A model generated the notes under the pieces. It saw nothing but the letters and a program-made list of their open reading frames with translations, was not told the origin of the DNA and made no database searches. DNA of 64,000 nt, from contig CAJTGB010000023.1 of assembly GCA_910575835.1 (NCBI GenBank), positions 1 through 64,000 on the forward strand. Reading direction: 5' to 3'. Position 1 is the first letter of the stretch. Each line of letters begins with the position of its first letter. Shown here one piece after another: positions 45,386-54,455 of this stretch. Source of the DNA: Lachnospiraceae bacterium. GTDB taxonomy: Bacteria; Bacillota; Clostridia; Lachnospirales; Lachnospiraceae. Made by a program: the position numbers and the translations under genes.

Positions 45386-47969
45386 CATCATCCCTGGCAA
45401 GATAGAGGCTTAACGTCCTCTTCAATACCAGCATATCTATCGGCTTCGCGATATGCGCGTCCATCCCTGCATCCATAGCGTCCTTTACATCCTCTGCAAA
45501 AGCGTTCGCCGTCATCGCGATGATCGGTATCAGCTTCGCGTCGCCGCGTTCCAGCGCCCTGATCGCCCTGGCTGCTTCATATCCGTTCATTACCGGCATC
45601 TGGACATCCATCAGGATCGCGTCATAGCTTCCCGGTTCTGTCTCATTAAACCGTTCAACTGCCAGCTTGCCGTTTTCTACGATCTCACAGACCGCTTCTT
45701 CTATATCCAACAGCTCTGATAAGATCTCCGCATTGATCTCATTATCCTCTGCCACAAGGAACCGTCTTCCTTCAAGACCGCCTTCCTCGCACAGCTTCTC
45801 GTACTCTCCCTTGTCACTCTGTTCCGCAAGGAGCTCCATAAGCTTTTCCTTGAAGGCTGATACGAAAAACGGTTTGGCAAGGAAACCGCTGATTCCGGCT
45901 TCAAGCGCTTCTTCCCTTATCTCTTCCCAGTCAAAGGCTGACAGAAGCAGGATCGGCGTATGCTCCGGCAGTACCTTCCGCATCCGTCTTGCCGTCTCGA
46001 TTCCTTTTATCCCCGGCATATTCCAGTCTACCAGGATCACCTGATATTCTTCTCCCTGATCAGAAGCCTGCTCAAGCATACCAATCGCAGCCTCTCCGTT
46101 TTGGGCGATCTCTACCTGTACGCCGGTCTTCTCCATCAACATCTGAATGCCTGTGCAGACATCCTCCTCGGCATCTGCTACGAGAATCCTCGCAACGCCG
46201 TTCTGCTCCCAGAACTGCTCATCCGCCTCTACATCCGGTATCCGAAGCTCCAGATCTACCGTGAACAGGCTTCCCTGATCCATCTCGCTTACAACCGCAA
46301 TGGTACCTCCCATAAGCTCGACGATATTCTTCGTGATCGCCATACCAAGACCGGTGCCCTGGACCTTATTCGTCGTACTGTTCTCCGCCCTGGTAAACGC
46401 GTCAAAGATCGTCTCAAGATATTCCGCGGTCATACCGTACCCGTTATCCTCAACCTCGATCCTGATATGCTCATACTGATTGGAATACTGGTTCATCCCG
46501 ATAAAACGTAGCCAGATACTTCCGCCCTCCTGGGTGTACTTTACAGCATTCGACAGAAGATTGATCAGAATTTGGTTGATCCTGGTCTCATCACCGATCA
46601 GACGCTCATGCTTGATTCCCGTCACCGAGATACTGAACTTCTGTCCCTTTGCCTTGGCGGCCGGACGTATGATCGCGTCCACGGAAGAAATCATGTCGTT
46701 CAGCGCAAACTCTCCGATCGTGAGCACAACCTTGCCGCTCTCTATCTTAGATATATCCAGTACGTCATTGATCAGGCTGAGCAAATGCTGTCCTGACGCA
46801 GTGATCTTCTTCGTATATTCCTTTACCTTATCCGGGTCCTGTGCATCTTTTGCAAGCAATGTTGCAAATCCTAAGATCGCATTCATCGGGGTTCGGATAT
46901 CATGCGACATATTCGACAAAAACATAGTCTTGGAATTATTCGCAATCTGTGCAGTCTGCAGCGCTTCCGTCAGCTGCTTGTTATGGACTTCCCTCTCTGC
47001 CTCTCTCTCCGCCCTGATCTTCCTCTGCTGCTTCTCATACATGAAATACCCTACGCAGCATCCCAGGAACGCGCACAGCATAACGGCTACCACGATAAAC
47101 ATGTTCTGGTTGACCGCGTCGCCTTCCCTCTGTATCGCCTCGATCGGCACATAACCGATCAGATAGAGCGTCCCCTGGTTCACCGCCCACATATAGATCA
47201 GAGAATCCTTGTTCTGTATCTCATGGTAGAACATCACGTTCTGTCCGGTCCGCACGCTTTCGTTGATGTGATCCTGGACGTCCTCTTCAAGGATCTTGTT
47301 AGCGCGGTAGAAGTCCTCCAGATTCAGATGCCCTGCGTCGCGTTCCCCGATCCCCTTAGGCTTCAGCACCAGCCGCTCGCTGTATGCATCCATGATGTAC
47401 AGCTTCGCGCTCTTGTTGTAAAATTTGTCCGGCAGCGCTTCATCCAGTGAATCATAGATATATTCTATATAAAGCGTCGCGATCTCTTCCCCGTCTTCTG
47501 TGATCGGGCACTTCATCGTGTAGGCCCAGGTTCCCATGCCGTTCACATAAGACTTGGATATCGGCAGTCCGTCGACCGCCTTCCCCGCGGAAAAGTCAAG
47601 TCCTTCCTCTGAAAACTCTTCTCCCCCGTTAGATATCCCTTCCGTCTCTCCCGACCGTATCAGGGATATCTTCACCATCGTATCATTGTCTTCGCATGAA
47701 AGAAGAAATTCATCCAAATCTCCTGAATTCACGATCTCCTTCGCAAGCATCTTCTGAAATTCCGCTTCTTTATGCAGGATCGTCTCCATAGTGTTCTTGA
47801 TCAGCTTCAGACTCTCGCTCAGATTATCAATCGCCGAGGCAGACATCTCCCTGGATATCCTGGACGTAACGGAAAATACCACCGCCCCCAGGACAGCAAA
47901 AACCATAATAAAAATAATAAGCAAGGTAATACTTTTGCGCGCTCTTTTTCTTCTATTTTTCTCTCTCAT
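45381..47969 (-). CDS. Hybrid sensor histidine kinase with two receiver domains
   Basis: 862 residues. TM1 at about 16-34, an extracytoplasmic sensor at about 35-288 (double-Cache-like, WAYTMKCPITEDGEEIATLYIEYIYDSL), TM2 at about 289-311, a coiled coil, HisKA with His356 (SNMSHDIRTPMN), the ATPase core (NLLSNAVKYT, VEDNGYGM, GTGLGMAI), receiver 1 with Asp648 (ILVDWNMPG) and receiver 2 with Asp788 (ILMDVQMPV). No histidine phosphotransfer domain or separate regulator gene is nearby, so the output is unclear. It is transcribed first, from a strong promoter, with the solute-binding lipoprotein next. Confidence 0.93.
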   Translation of the reverse strand: MREKNRRKRARKSITLLIIFIMVFAVLGAVVFSVTSRISREMSASAIDNLSESLKLIKNTMETILHKEAEFQKMLAKEIVNSGDLDEFLLSCEDNDTMVKISLIRSGETEGISNGGEEFSEEGLDFSAGKAVDGLPISKSYVNGMGTWAYTMKCPITEDGEEIATLYIEYIYDSLDEALPDKFYNKSAKLYIMDAYSERLVLKPKGIGERDAGHLNLEDFYRANKILEEDVQDHINESVRTGQNVMFYHEIQNKDSLIYMWAVNQGTLYLIGYVPIEAIQREGDAVNQNMFIVVAVMLCAFLGCCVGYFMYEKQQRKIRAEREAEREVHNKQLTEALQTAQIANNSKTMFLSNMSHDIRTPMNAILGFATLLAKDAQDPDKVKEYTKKITASGQHLLSLINDVLDISKIESGKVVLTIGEFALNDMISSVDAIIRPAAKAKGQKFSISVTGIKHERLIGDETRINQILINLLSNAVKYTQEGGSIWLRFIGMNQYSNQYEHIRIEVEDNGYGMTAEYLETIFDAFTRAENSTTNKVQGTGLGMAITKNIVELMGGTIAVVSEMDQGSLFTVDLELRIPDVEADEQFWEQNGVARILVADAEEDVCTGIQMLMEKTGVQVEIAQNGEAAIGMLEQASDQGEEYQVILVDWNMPGIKGIETARRMRKVLPEHTPILLLSAFDWEEIREEALEAGISGFLAKPFFVSAFKEKLMELLAEQSDKGEYEKLCEEGGLEGRRFLVAEDNEINAEILSELLDIEEAVCEIVENGKLAVERFNETEPGSYDAILMDVQMPVMNGYEAARAIRALERGDAKLIPIIAMTANAFAEDVKDAMDAGMDAHIAKPIDMLVLKRTLSLYLARDDA

Positions 47970-48035
47970 ACTGCAAGTTCACCTTAGGAATCGACGAACA
48001 ACTCCCCGTATATCAAACAAAACTACTACACTATT

Positions 48036-48064
48036 AATATATCACCATTGCATCATAATGTCAA
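48036..48064 (-). promoter_or_regulatory. SigA-type promoter of the kinase operon
   Basis: Minus-strand TTGACA (48064-48059) and TATATT (48041-48036) with a 17-bp spacer, about 70 bp upstream of the kinase start; AAGGTGA is the ribosome binding site. Confidence 0.7.
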
Positions 48065-48080
48065 AACTATAGTTGGCATT

Positions 48081-48123
48081 AAAAACCGAAGGCTGCCTAA
48101 AGATCGCATCATCTTCGGCAGCC
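48081..48123 (-). terminator. Terminator of the RNase J operon
   Basis: On the minus strand GGCTGCC (48123-48117) pairs with GGCAGCC (48097-48091), with inner pairing AGAT/ATCT, and is followed by TTCGGTTTTT, 18 bp after the RNase J stop codon. Confidence 0.8.
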
Positions 48124-48140
48124 CCATAATTTTTATATAT

Positions 48141-49808
48141 TTATACATCCATAATGATCGGCAGCACCATCGGCTTCCTCTTGGTCCTCTTCCAGATAAA
48201 TTCATTCATAGTATCCCGGATCACCATCTTGATCTTACTCCAATCCGCATTGCGCTGGTGCAGAAGGCAATCCTCCACCGCGTCTGACACAACCTTCCTG
48301 GCCTCTTCCATCAGGCCTTCGGACTCTCTGACGTACACAAAACCGCGGGATACGATATCCGGCCCCGCTAGAAGCTGATTGCTGCCCTTCTCCAGGGTAA
48401 GGACCACGATCAGGATACCGTCCTCCGCAAGATGCTGTCTGTCGCGCAGCACGATATTGCCTACATCGCCTACGCCAAGGCCGTCCACAAGGATCTCCCC
48501 TGTGTGTACCTTGTCCACCACCTTCGCTTCCTGGGCATTCAGCTCCAGCACGTCGCCTGAATGAAGAATGAATACATTCTCCTTAGGGATCCCCAGAGTC
48601 ATCGCAACGCCCGCATTCGCCTTCAGATGCCGGTACTCTCCGTGTACCGGGATCGCATACTTAGGCTTAACCAGAGAATAGATGAGCTTCAATTCTTCCT
48701 GACATGCATGTCCTGATACATGAGCGTCCGAGAAGATGACATTCGCCCCCTTCGCCGACAGCTCGTTGATCACTCTGGACACCGACTTCTCGTTGCCCGG
48801 GATCGGGTTCGAGCTGAAGATCACCGTATCGCCCGGCATGATCGATACCTTCTTATGCACATCCGCCGCCATACGGGATAACGCCGCCATAGATTCTCCC
48901 TGGCTGCCTGTTGTGATCAGCACGGTCTTCTCCGGCGGATAATTCTTAAGCTGATCGATCTCGATCAGTGTCTTGTCAGGTACGTTCAAGTAACCTAATT
49001 CCTGGGCAACCTGGATGATATTCACCATACTGCGCCCCTCTACGACTACCTTGCGGTCATATTTGCAGGCAGAATTGATGATCTGCTGCACGCGGTCCAC
49101 ATTGGACGCAAAGGTCGCAATAATGATCCTTGTATTCTGATGCTCTGCGAAAATATGATCAAAAGTGATCCCGACTGTGCGCTCCGACTGTGTGAAGCCC
49201 TTGCGCTCCGCATTGGTGCTGTCCGACATCAGGGCAAGGACTCCCTTCTTCCCGATCTCGGCAAACCGCTGCAGGTCGATCGCATCCCCGAATACCGGAG
49301 TGTAGTCCACCTTAAAATCTCCCGTATGCACGACGATCCCGGCCGGGGAATATAACGCCAGCGCCGCCGCGTCCTGGATACTGTGGTTCGTCTTAATGAA
49401 TTCGATCCTGAACTGTCCAAGGTTGATGGACTGTCCATGCTTCACCACTTTTCTGCGCGTTGTCCTAAGCAGATTATGTTCTGTCAGTTTTCTCTCAATG
49501 ATACCCATCGTAAGCTTCGTCGCGTAAATCGGAAGATTCATCTCCCTTAACACATAACACAGCGCCCCGATATGATCTTCATGTCCGTGGGTGATCACAA
49601 ACCCCTTCACCTTCTGGATATTATCCTTCAGGTAAGTAACGTCCGGGATCACAAGATCGATTCCCAGCATATCATCCTCCGGGAATGCCAATCCGCAATC
49701 CACGACAATAATACTGTCTTCATATTCGAAGGCAGTAATGTTCATTCCGATCTTCTCTAAGCCTCCAAGCGGAATGATTCGCAATTTTCCATTGTTTTCT
49801 TTCTTCAA
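48141..49808 (-). CDS. Ribonuclease J
   Basis: 5'-3' exo- and endoribonuclease of mRNA and rRNA processing, 555 residues. Metallo-beta-lactamase/beta-CASP fold: HGHEDHIGAL (zinc His74, His76, Asp78, His79), TGDFKVDYTP, MSDSTNAERKGFTQSE, SGHACQEELKLI and the C-terminal domain. The start is a TTG at 49808 with GGAGGTG upstream. Whether it is the J1 or J2 type is not clear; no second copy is in the window. It is the last gene of an operon running from mtaB. Confidence 0.95.
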   Translation of the reverse strand: MKKENNGKLRIIPLGGLEKIGMNITAFEYEDSIIVVDCGLAFPEDDMLGIDLVIPDVTYLKDNIQKVKGFVITHGHEDHIGALCYVLREMNLPIYATKLTMGIIERKLTEHNLLRTTRRKVVKHGQSINLGQFRIEFIKTNHSIQDAAALALYSPAGIVVHTGDFKVDYTPVFGDAIDLQRFAEIGKKGVLALMSDSTNAERKGFTQSERTVGITFDHIFAEHQNTRIIIATFASNVDRVQQIINSACKYDRKVVVEGRSMVNIIQVAQELGYLNVPDKTLIEIDQLKNYPPEKTVLITTGSQGESMAALSRMAADVHKKVSIMPGDTVIFSSNPIPGNEKSVSRVINELSAKGANVIFSDAHVSGHACQEELKLIYSLVKPKYAIPVHGEYRHLKANAGVAMTLGIPKENVFILHSGDVLELNAQEAKVVDKVHTGEILVDGLGVGDVGNIVLRDRQHLAEDGILIVVLTLEKGSNQLLAGPDIVSRGFVYVRESEGLMEEARKVVSDAVEDCLLHQRNADWSKIKMVIRDTMNEFIWKRTKRKPMVLPIIMDV

Positions 49809-49839
49809 GTTTACACCTCCACGTGCGTCTCCGTACTTA

Positions 49840-50295
49840 CTATCTCTGCTTTTTCAAGCATTCTTCGCATTGTCCGTAGAACTTTAATTCGTGGTCTGAC
49901 ACCTGGAATCCCGTCTCCTGCTCAATCAGACGCTCCAGTTCATCCAGGAGGTCCTCTTCAAACGGAACTACTTTCCCGCATGCCTTACATATCAAATGAT
50001 GATGATGATGCTTTGTTTCCCCGTCAAACAAATCGCTGATCTCATAGCGCAGGCATCCGTCATCAAGATTGATCCGATCCACCAATTGCATTTCCCGTAA
50101 CAATTGCACTGTCCGGTAAATGGTAGCCAGTCCGATCTCCGGATAGTCTTCCTTCACCAGTTCATAAATGTCTTCTGCAGTCATATGCTTATCGCGATGA
50201 TCCGCAAGTACCTCTAATACAAGCAACCTCTGATTGGTTACCTTAAGACCCTTATCTTTGAGCATTTTTTTAAAATTCTCTTTACTGATGGACAT
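49840..50295 (-). CDS. Fur-family transcriptional regulator
   Basis: A metal-dependent repressor of 151 residues. The N-terminal winged helix is RLLVLEVLADHRDKHMTAEDIYELVKEDYPEIGLATIYRTVQLLREMQ. The dimerisation domain has KHHHHHLICKACGKVVPFEEDLLDELE (regulatory histidines and a CxxC) and CEECLKK (second CxxC), giving a structural zinc site. Iron, zinc and peroxide sensors cannot be separated by eye. It lies 6 bp after the DUF1292 gene, in the conserved operon. Confidence 0.88.
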   Translation of the reverse strand: MSISKENFKKMLKDKGLKVTNQRLLVLEVLADHRDKHMTAEDIYELVKEDYPEIGLATIYRTVQLLREMQLVDRINLDDGCLRYEISDLFDGETKHHHHHLICKACGKVVPFEEDLLDELERLIEQETGFQVSDHELKFYGQCEECLKKQR

Positions 50296-50301
50296 AGTAT
50301 A

Positions 50302-50562
50302 TTACCTTTCGATCTCGATATCCTCAAGCAGCTCTTCGAATACCTTAGAAACAGCCGTAAGCTCCACATCATCCTCCACGACCTCATAAACGCTGTCGGA
50401 TGCTGCCTCGCCGGACGTATCCTTAAGGATCAGACATTCCGCATCACCTTCTTCCGAATCCGTCACCAGAATGTAGGATATTCCGTTTATCTTCGTCTGC
50501 TCCAGCACAAAAAAATCCACTTCTTCCCGCATATCTTCCGATCTGAATCTTATCTTCTCCAT
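50302..50562 (-). CDS. DUF1292-family protein (YrzB type)
   Basis: 86 residues, a small acidic cytoplasmic protein of unknown function. Typical features are the N-terminal FFVLEQTKINGISYILVTD and the acidic EEGDAECLILKD segment. In Firmicutes it is encoded between ruvX and ireB or near alaS, as here. The last residues (FEELLEDIEIER) form a helix. Confidence 0.85.
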   Translation of the reverse strand: MEKIRFRSEDMREEVDFFVLEQTKINGISYILVTDSEEGDAECLILKDTSGEAASDSVYEVVEDDVELTAVSKVFEELLEDIEIER

Positions 50563-50621
50563 ATATACTCCTCAATAATAATCCCGGACTGACACTCTGT
50601 AAATCTGTGCAGACAGCGCAA

Positions 50622-51053
50622 TTATCTGCGAGACAAGGCGCCGGCATCCAGATATCCCTGCAATATAAAAACAGCCGCAATCTTATCGATGTACTTCTTG
50701 CGGTCCTCTCTTCTTACCTTATTCTCAATTAAAGTCCGCTCTGCTTCTACCGTAGTCAGACGCTCGTCCCACATCACGACCTCAAGGCCGGTCCGCCGTT
50801 CAAGCATCTTCCCGAATTCCATGGACCGTTCGGCCCGCTCTCCGATATCATTATTCATATGCTTCGGAAGTCCAAGTACGATCCGCTCCACCTCATACTC
50901 CCTGATCAATTCCTCAATACGCGCACAAGTTCTGCGCAGCTTGTTCTCGTCCTTACGGCAAATCGTCTCTATTCCCTGGGCAGTGATCCCCAAAGGATCG
51001 CTGATCGCTACGCCCACCGTCTTAGAACCGTAGTCCAGTCCCATGATTCTCAT
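50622..51053 (-). CDS. ruvX: Putative pre-16S rRNA nuclease / Holliday-junction resolvase-like YqgF
   Basis: 143 residues, RNase H-like fold. [18 protein letters not shown] at residues 4-21 carries the first catalytic Asp, [23 protein letters not shown] the second strand and loop, and [17 protein letters not shown] the acidic residues. In E. coli the homologue processes the 16S rRNA 5' end. The gene follows ireB by three bases and is probably coupled to it. Confidence 0.93.
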   Translation of the reverse strand: MRIMGLDYGSKTVGVAISDPLGITAQGIETICRKDENKLRRTCARIEELIREYEVERIVLGLPKHMNNDIGERAERSMEFGKMLERRTGLEVVMWDERLTTVEAERTLIENKVRREDRKKYIDKIAAVFILQGYLDAGALSRR

Positions 51054-51056
51054 AGA

Positions 51057-51320
51057 TTATACCCACTTATTATGCTCGATATACGTCCTTAGCATCTCTT
51101 CTACCAGTTCATCCCGCTCCATCTTCATGATCAGACTTCTCGCGCCGTCGTAACTCGTAATATATGTCGGATCCCCTGACATAATATATCCCACAATCTG
51201 GTTCACCGGATTATATCCTTTTTCGCTTAATGCCCTGTACACAATCTCAAGTATATCTTTTGCCTGAATCTGTGGACCGCTTTCTACCTGAAAAAACTGT
51301 GTGCTGCTTAAATCTCTCAT
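51057..51320 (-). CDS. ireB: IreB-family regulatory phosphoprotein
   Basis: 87 residues matching the IreB/YrzL family, a small dimeric substrate of the PASTA kinase IreK in Enterococcus, linked to antimicrobial tolerance. The central QIQAKDILEIVYRALSEKGYNPVNQIVGYIMSGDPTYITSYDGAR segment is the family signature, and the N-terminal RDLSSTQFF region contains Ser/Thr phosphorylation sites. The kinase itself is not in the window. The gene is second of the operon, after mtaB. Confidence 0.93.
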   Translation of the reverse strand: MRDLSSTQFFQVESGPQIQAKDILEIVYRALSEKGYNPVNQIVGYIMSGDPTYITSYDGARSLIMKMERDELVEEMLRTYIEHNKWV

Positions 51321-51377
51321 ATACTCACGTCCTCCAAAAATACTTCACTGTTATTCTAACCCATTGCCCGGAAAAAT

Positions 51378-52721
51378 TCAATGAATTATTTGCAAACGAT
51401 TCTTAATTTCTACATTTACTATCTCATTTACCCTGTTTTCGCTCATTTTCTGTCCAACCTTCACATATTCTCTGGTATGTCCCACCTGATACCAGTCCGT
51501 GCCGCGCCGGATCTCCTCCTCGATCAGAACCTCCTGCACCGTCCCGATCAGCGTCTCCTCATAGCTTGCCCGCTTCCGCTCTCCCAGAGCGATCAGTTCG
51601 CTGCTTCGGGCATTCTTGATGTCTTCCGCCACCTGGTTCTCCATCCCGGCCGCCTTTGTCCCCGTCCGCTTCGAATACTTGAACACATGCGTCTCATAGA
51701 AGTCCATCCGGTCTATGAATTCCTTCGACTGCGCGAATTCCTCCCAAGTCTCGCCGGGAAATCCGACGATCACATCCGTAGTCAGAGCCGGACGGTCATA
51801 AAATCTCCGCAGAAGGGCACACTTCTCCTCATACTCCTTCGACGTATAACGGCGGTTCATCCTCTTAAGCGTGGCGTCGCAGCCGCTCTGCAGCGACAGA
51901 TGAAAGTGCGGACACACTCTGGGAAGCTTCGCGATAGCTCCCGCAAACTCTTCCGTAATGATGCCCGGTTCCAGCGACCCCAGGCGGATCCGCCTGATCC
52001 CGGGTATCTCATGTACGGCAGCGATCAGCCCAAGCAGGCTGTCGCCCGTATCAATGCCGTAAGAGCTTAAGTGTATCCCTGTCAGAACGACTTCCTTATA
52101 ACCGTTGCCGGATAACTGCCGCACCTCCCTGACCACACTGTCACGGCTGCGGCTGCGGACGCGCCCTCTCGCGTAGGGAATGATACAGTAAGAGCAGAAC
52201 TGGTTGCACCCGTCCTGAACCTTCACATAGGCGCGGGTATGCTCCGCCGCGCTCGACAGCTCCATCTCTTCATATTCCCTGACCCGGCTGATATCAATAA
52301 GCTCCCTGCGCCGGTTCCTTGTATCCGCAGGCTCCTCTCCCTGATGATCCTGCCTTGCGGCATCTTCTTCCCTCCTTGGCTGCATGTCCTCATAAGACTT
52401 CAATATCTCGATCAGATCCTTCTTACGGTTATTCCCGATCACGATATCCACGCTCTCGTCTAACTCCCCCTGCTTCGCCTGAACATAACAGCCGCACGCC
52501 ACGACGACTGCCTCCGGGTTCTTCTTCCTCGCCCGGTGCAGCATCTGCCTCGACTTACGGTCCGCCATATTGGTGACCGTGCAGGTATTCACGATATAGA
52601 GGTCCGCCTTCTCCTGAAACGGTACGATCTCATATCCGTGCTTCGTCAGCATCTCCTGCATCGCCTCCGTCTCGTACCCGTTCACTTTGCACCCCAGATT
52701 ATGTAATGCCGCCTTCTTCAT
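51378..52721 (-). CDS. mtaB: tRNA t6A37 methylthiotransferase MtaB
   Basis: Converts t6A37 to ms2t6A37 in tRNA. 447 residues: N-terminal UPF0004 domain with cysteines (LGCKVNGYETEAM, NTCTVT, CGCYVQ), radical SAM domain with CNQFCSYC (CxxxCxxC), and a C-terminal TRAM region. Length and the motif distribution match MtaB rather than MiaB. It is the first gene of the operon that continues with ireB, ruvX, DUF1292, fur and RNase J. Confidence 0.94.
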   Translation of the reverse strand: MKKAALHNLGCKVNGYETEAMQEMLTKHGYEIVPFQEKADLYIVNTCTVTNMADRKSRQMLHRARKKNPEAVVVACGCYVQAKQGELDESVDIVIGNNRKKDLIEILKSYEDMQPRREEDAARQDHQGEEPADTRNRRRELIDISRVREYEEMELSSAAEHTRAYVKVQDGCNQFCSYCIIPYARGRVRSRSRDSVVREVRQLSGNGYKEVVLTGIHLSSYGIDTGDSLLGLIAAVHEIPGIRRIRLGSLEPGIITEEFAGAIAKLPRVCPHFHLSLQSGCDATLKRMNRRYTSKEYEEKCALLRRFYDRPALTTDVIVGFPGETWEEFAQSKEFIDRMDFYETHVFKYSKRTGTKAAGMENQVAEDIKNARSSELIALGERKRASYEETLIGTVQEVLIEEEIRRGTDWYQVGHTREYVKVGQKMSENRVNEIVNVEIKNRLQIIH

Positions 52722-52824
52722 AATGTCTCCTCTTCTTCAGACCGTATTTGGATGCCATGATCACATTATGCACATTGCCGGAACATCCGTCTGATATTTC
52801 TACCCAACTTTAGCAAATTGTTTC

Positions 52825-52853
52825 TTGACTTTTCTATCTCTTACTCTTAATAT
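52825..52853 (+). promoter_or_regulatory. SigA-type promoter of the HPr-like gene
   Basis: TTGACT (52825-52830) and TAATAT (52848-52853) with a 17-bp spacer; the start codon at 52932 follows GGGAGGT. Confidence 0.7.
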
Positions 52854-52931
52854 GGATATACAACAGTTTCTAGCAAAAGGCTGCTGTACACTAAAACACA
52901 ACACAGAACATAAACAGGGAGGTATTTTCCA

Positions 52932-53168
52932 ATGAAAACAGTTCAGATATCTTTAAACTCTATCGACAAAGTAAAATCTTTTGTAAATGACATCACCAAA
53001 TTTGATTATGACTTCGATCTGGTATCCGGCAGATATGTAATCGATGCTAAGTCCATCATGGGTATCTTCAGCCTGGATCTTTCCAAACCGATCGACCTTA
53101 ATATCCATGCGGATACGGCAGTGATCGACACGATCCTTGATGCACTGCAGGCATATATCTGTGAATAA
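52932..53168 (+). CDS. HPr/Crh-like protein without the catalytic histidine
   Basis: 78 residues with the HPr-like alpha/beta sandwich pattern. In HPr the active His15 lies in GLHARPA; here the corresponding region is LNSIDKVKSFVNDI with no His. The regulatory site KSIMGIFSLDL around Ser41 matches the LKSIMG motif around Ser46 of HPr and Crh. The protein therefore cannot carry phosphate in the PTS but may still be a substrate of HPr kinase, as Crh is (inference). It is a single-gene unit with its own promoter and terminator. Confidence 0.8.
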   Translation: MKTVQISLNSIDKVKSFVNDITKFDYDFDLVSGRYVIDAKSIMGIFSLDLSKPIDLNIHADTAVIDTILDALQAYICE

Positions 53169-53204
53169 TCGCCGCATGAACTCATAAAAGCCTTTGTTGA
53201 AGAG

Positions 53205-53236
53205 CCGGTCTGTTCCCCAGACCGGGTCCTTTTTAT
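53205..53236 (+). terminator. Terminator of the HPr-like gene
   Basis: CCGGTCTG (53205-53212) and CAGACCGG (53218-53225) form a hairpin with a 5-base loop, followed by GTCCTTTTT, 36 bp after the stop codon. It lies just before the end of the convergent thiI gene. Confidence 0.85.
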
Positions 53237-53244
53237 TTTGTCTC

Positions 53245-54426
53245 TTATTTTACCTCTATGATCTCCGCTGTGTCTACAGCCCTATCAAACAGCTCGTCGA
53301 TCTTCTCCTTAAGCTTCTCTTCCGAACGGCGGATGACCTCCACGCTCGGCTTCGTCACCGGATGCTTCGCAACAAATATGGTACAGCAGTCCTCATAAGG
53401 CTGGATAGAAGTCTCGTAGGTTCCGATCTTCTCCGCGATATTTACGATCTCCTGTTTATCATACCCGATCACCGGCCGGTACACCGGAACCGTACATACG
53501 TCGTTGGTCGCCGCAAGACTCTGCATGGTCTGGCTTGCCACCTGTCCGATACTCTCGCCTGTGATCAGCCCGAGACACCCGTCCTTTTTCGCGAAATACT
53601 CCGCGATCCTCATCATATAGCGGCGCATTATGATCGTCAGCTCATCATGCGGGCACTGATCATAGATATATAACTGGATATCCGTGAAGTTCACCACATG
53701 GAGCCTGATCGGTCCTGCATATCTCGACACGATCCTGGCCAGATCCACGACCTTCTGCTTCGCACGTTCGCTGGTATAAGGCGGCGCATGGAAATAAGTC
53801 GCCTCGATCCCGACTCCCCGCTTGGAGATCATATAGCCTGCCACCGGGCTGTCGATCCCGCCGGACAGCAGAAGCATCGCCTTCCCGTTGGTTCCCACCG
53901 GCATCCCGCCTGCTCCGGGAATGATCTGGGAATAGACATATATCTCGTTCCTGATCTCAACATTCAGCATCACGTCTGGATGATGCACATCCACCCTGGT
54001 CTCCGGAAACGCGTCAAGGATCGCCTCTCCCAAGTCACAGTTGATCTCCATTGAATTCTTCGGATAAGACTTCCTGGCACGCCTGGATTCCACCTTGAAG
54101 GTCAGATGCTTGTCTGGATACGCCTCGTCCATATAGGCAACCACATCCTTCTTAAGCTGTTCAAAACCGCGGTCCTCCATGCGCACGACCGGACAGATCC
54201 CCACGATCCCGAACACCCTCTTAAGATTCCCGATCACATCCTCGTAATCATAATCCTCCCCGCAATCCACATAGATCCTGGCCTGGGACTTATGAACCTC
54301 AAACTCGCCTTCCACATCCTTCAGTGCGAACCGCACCTGCCTGACGAGCGCATCCTCAAACAGATAGCGGTTCTTGCCCTTGATCCCAATCTCACCGTAT
54401 TTTATTAAAAAAGTATGATATCTCAT
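53245..54426 (-). CDS. thiI: tRNA 4-thiouridine synthase ThiI
   Basis: Makes 4-thiouridine at tRNA position 8, and in some bacteria supplies sulfur for thiazole. 393 residues: N-terminal ferredoxin-like/THUMP domain (YHTFLIKYGEIGIKGKNR, RVFGIVGICPVV), then a PP-loop ATP-pyrophosphatase with MLLLSGGIDSPVAGYM. It has no rhodanese domain, so it depends on a separate cysteine desulfurase; that gene, nifS-like, is directly upstream. Start at 54426 follows AGGAGAAGGA. Confidence 0.95.
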   Translation of the reverse strand: MRYHTFLIKYGEIGIKGKNRYLFEDALVRQVRFALKDVEGEFEVHKSQARIYVDCGEDYDYEDVIGNLKRVFGIVGICPVVRMEDRGFEQLKKDVVAYMDEAYPDKHLTFKVESRRARKSYPKNSMEINCDLGEAILDAFPETRVDVHHPDVMLNVEIRNEIYVYSQIIPGAGGMPVGTNGKAMLLLSGGIDSPVAGYMISKRGVGIEATYFHAPPYTSERAKQKVVDLARIVSRYAGPIRLHVVNFTDIQLYIYDQCPHDELTIIMRRYMMRIAEYFAKKDGCLGLITGESIGQVASQTMQSLAATNDVCTVPVYRPVIGYDKQEIVNIAEKIGTYETSIQPYEDCCTIFVAKHPVTKPSVEVIRRSEEKLKEKIDELFDRAVDTAEIIEVK

Positions 54427-54455
54427 ATTCCTTCTCCTGTCTGTTCCCGCCGCGG

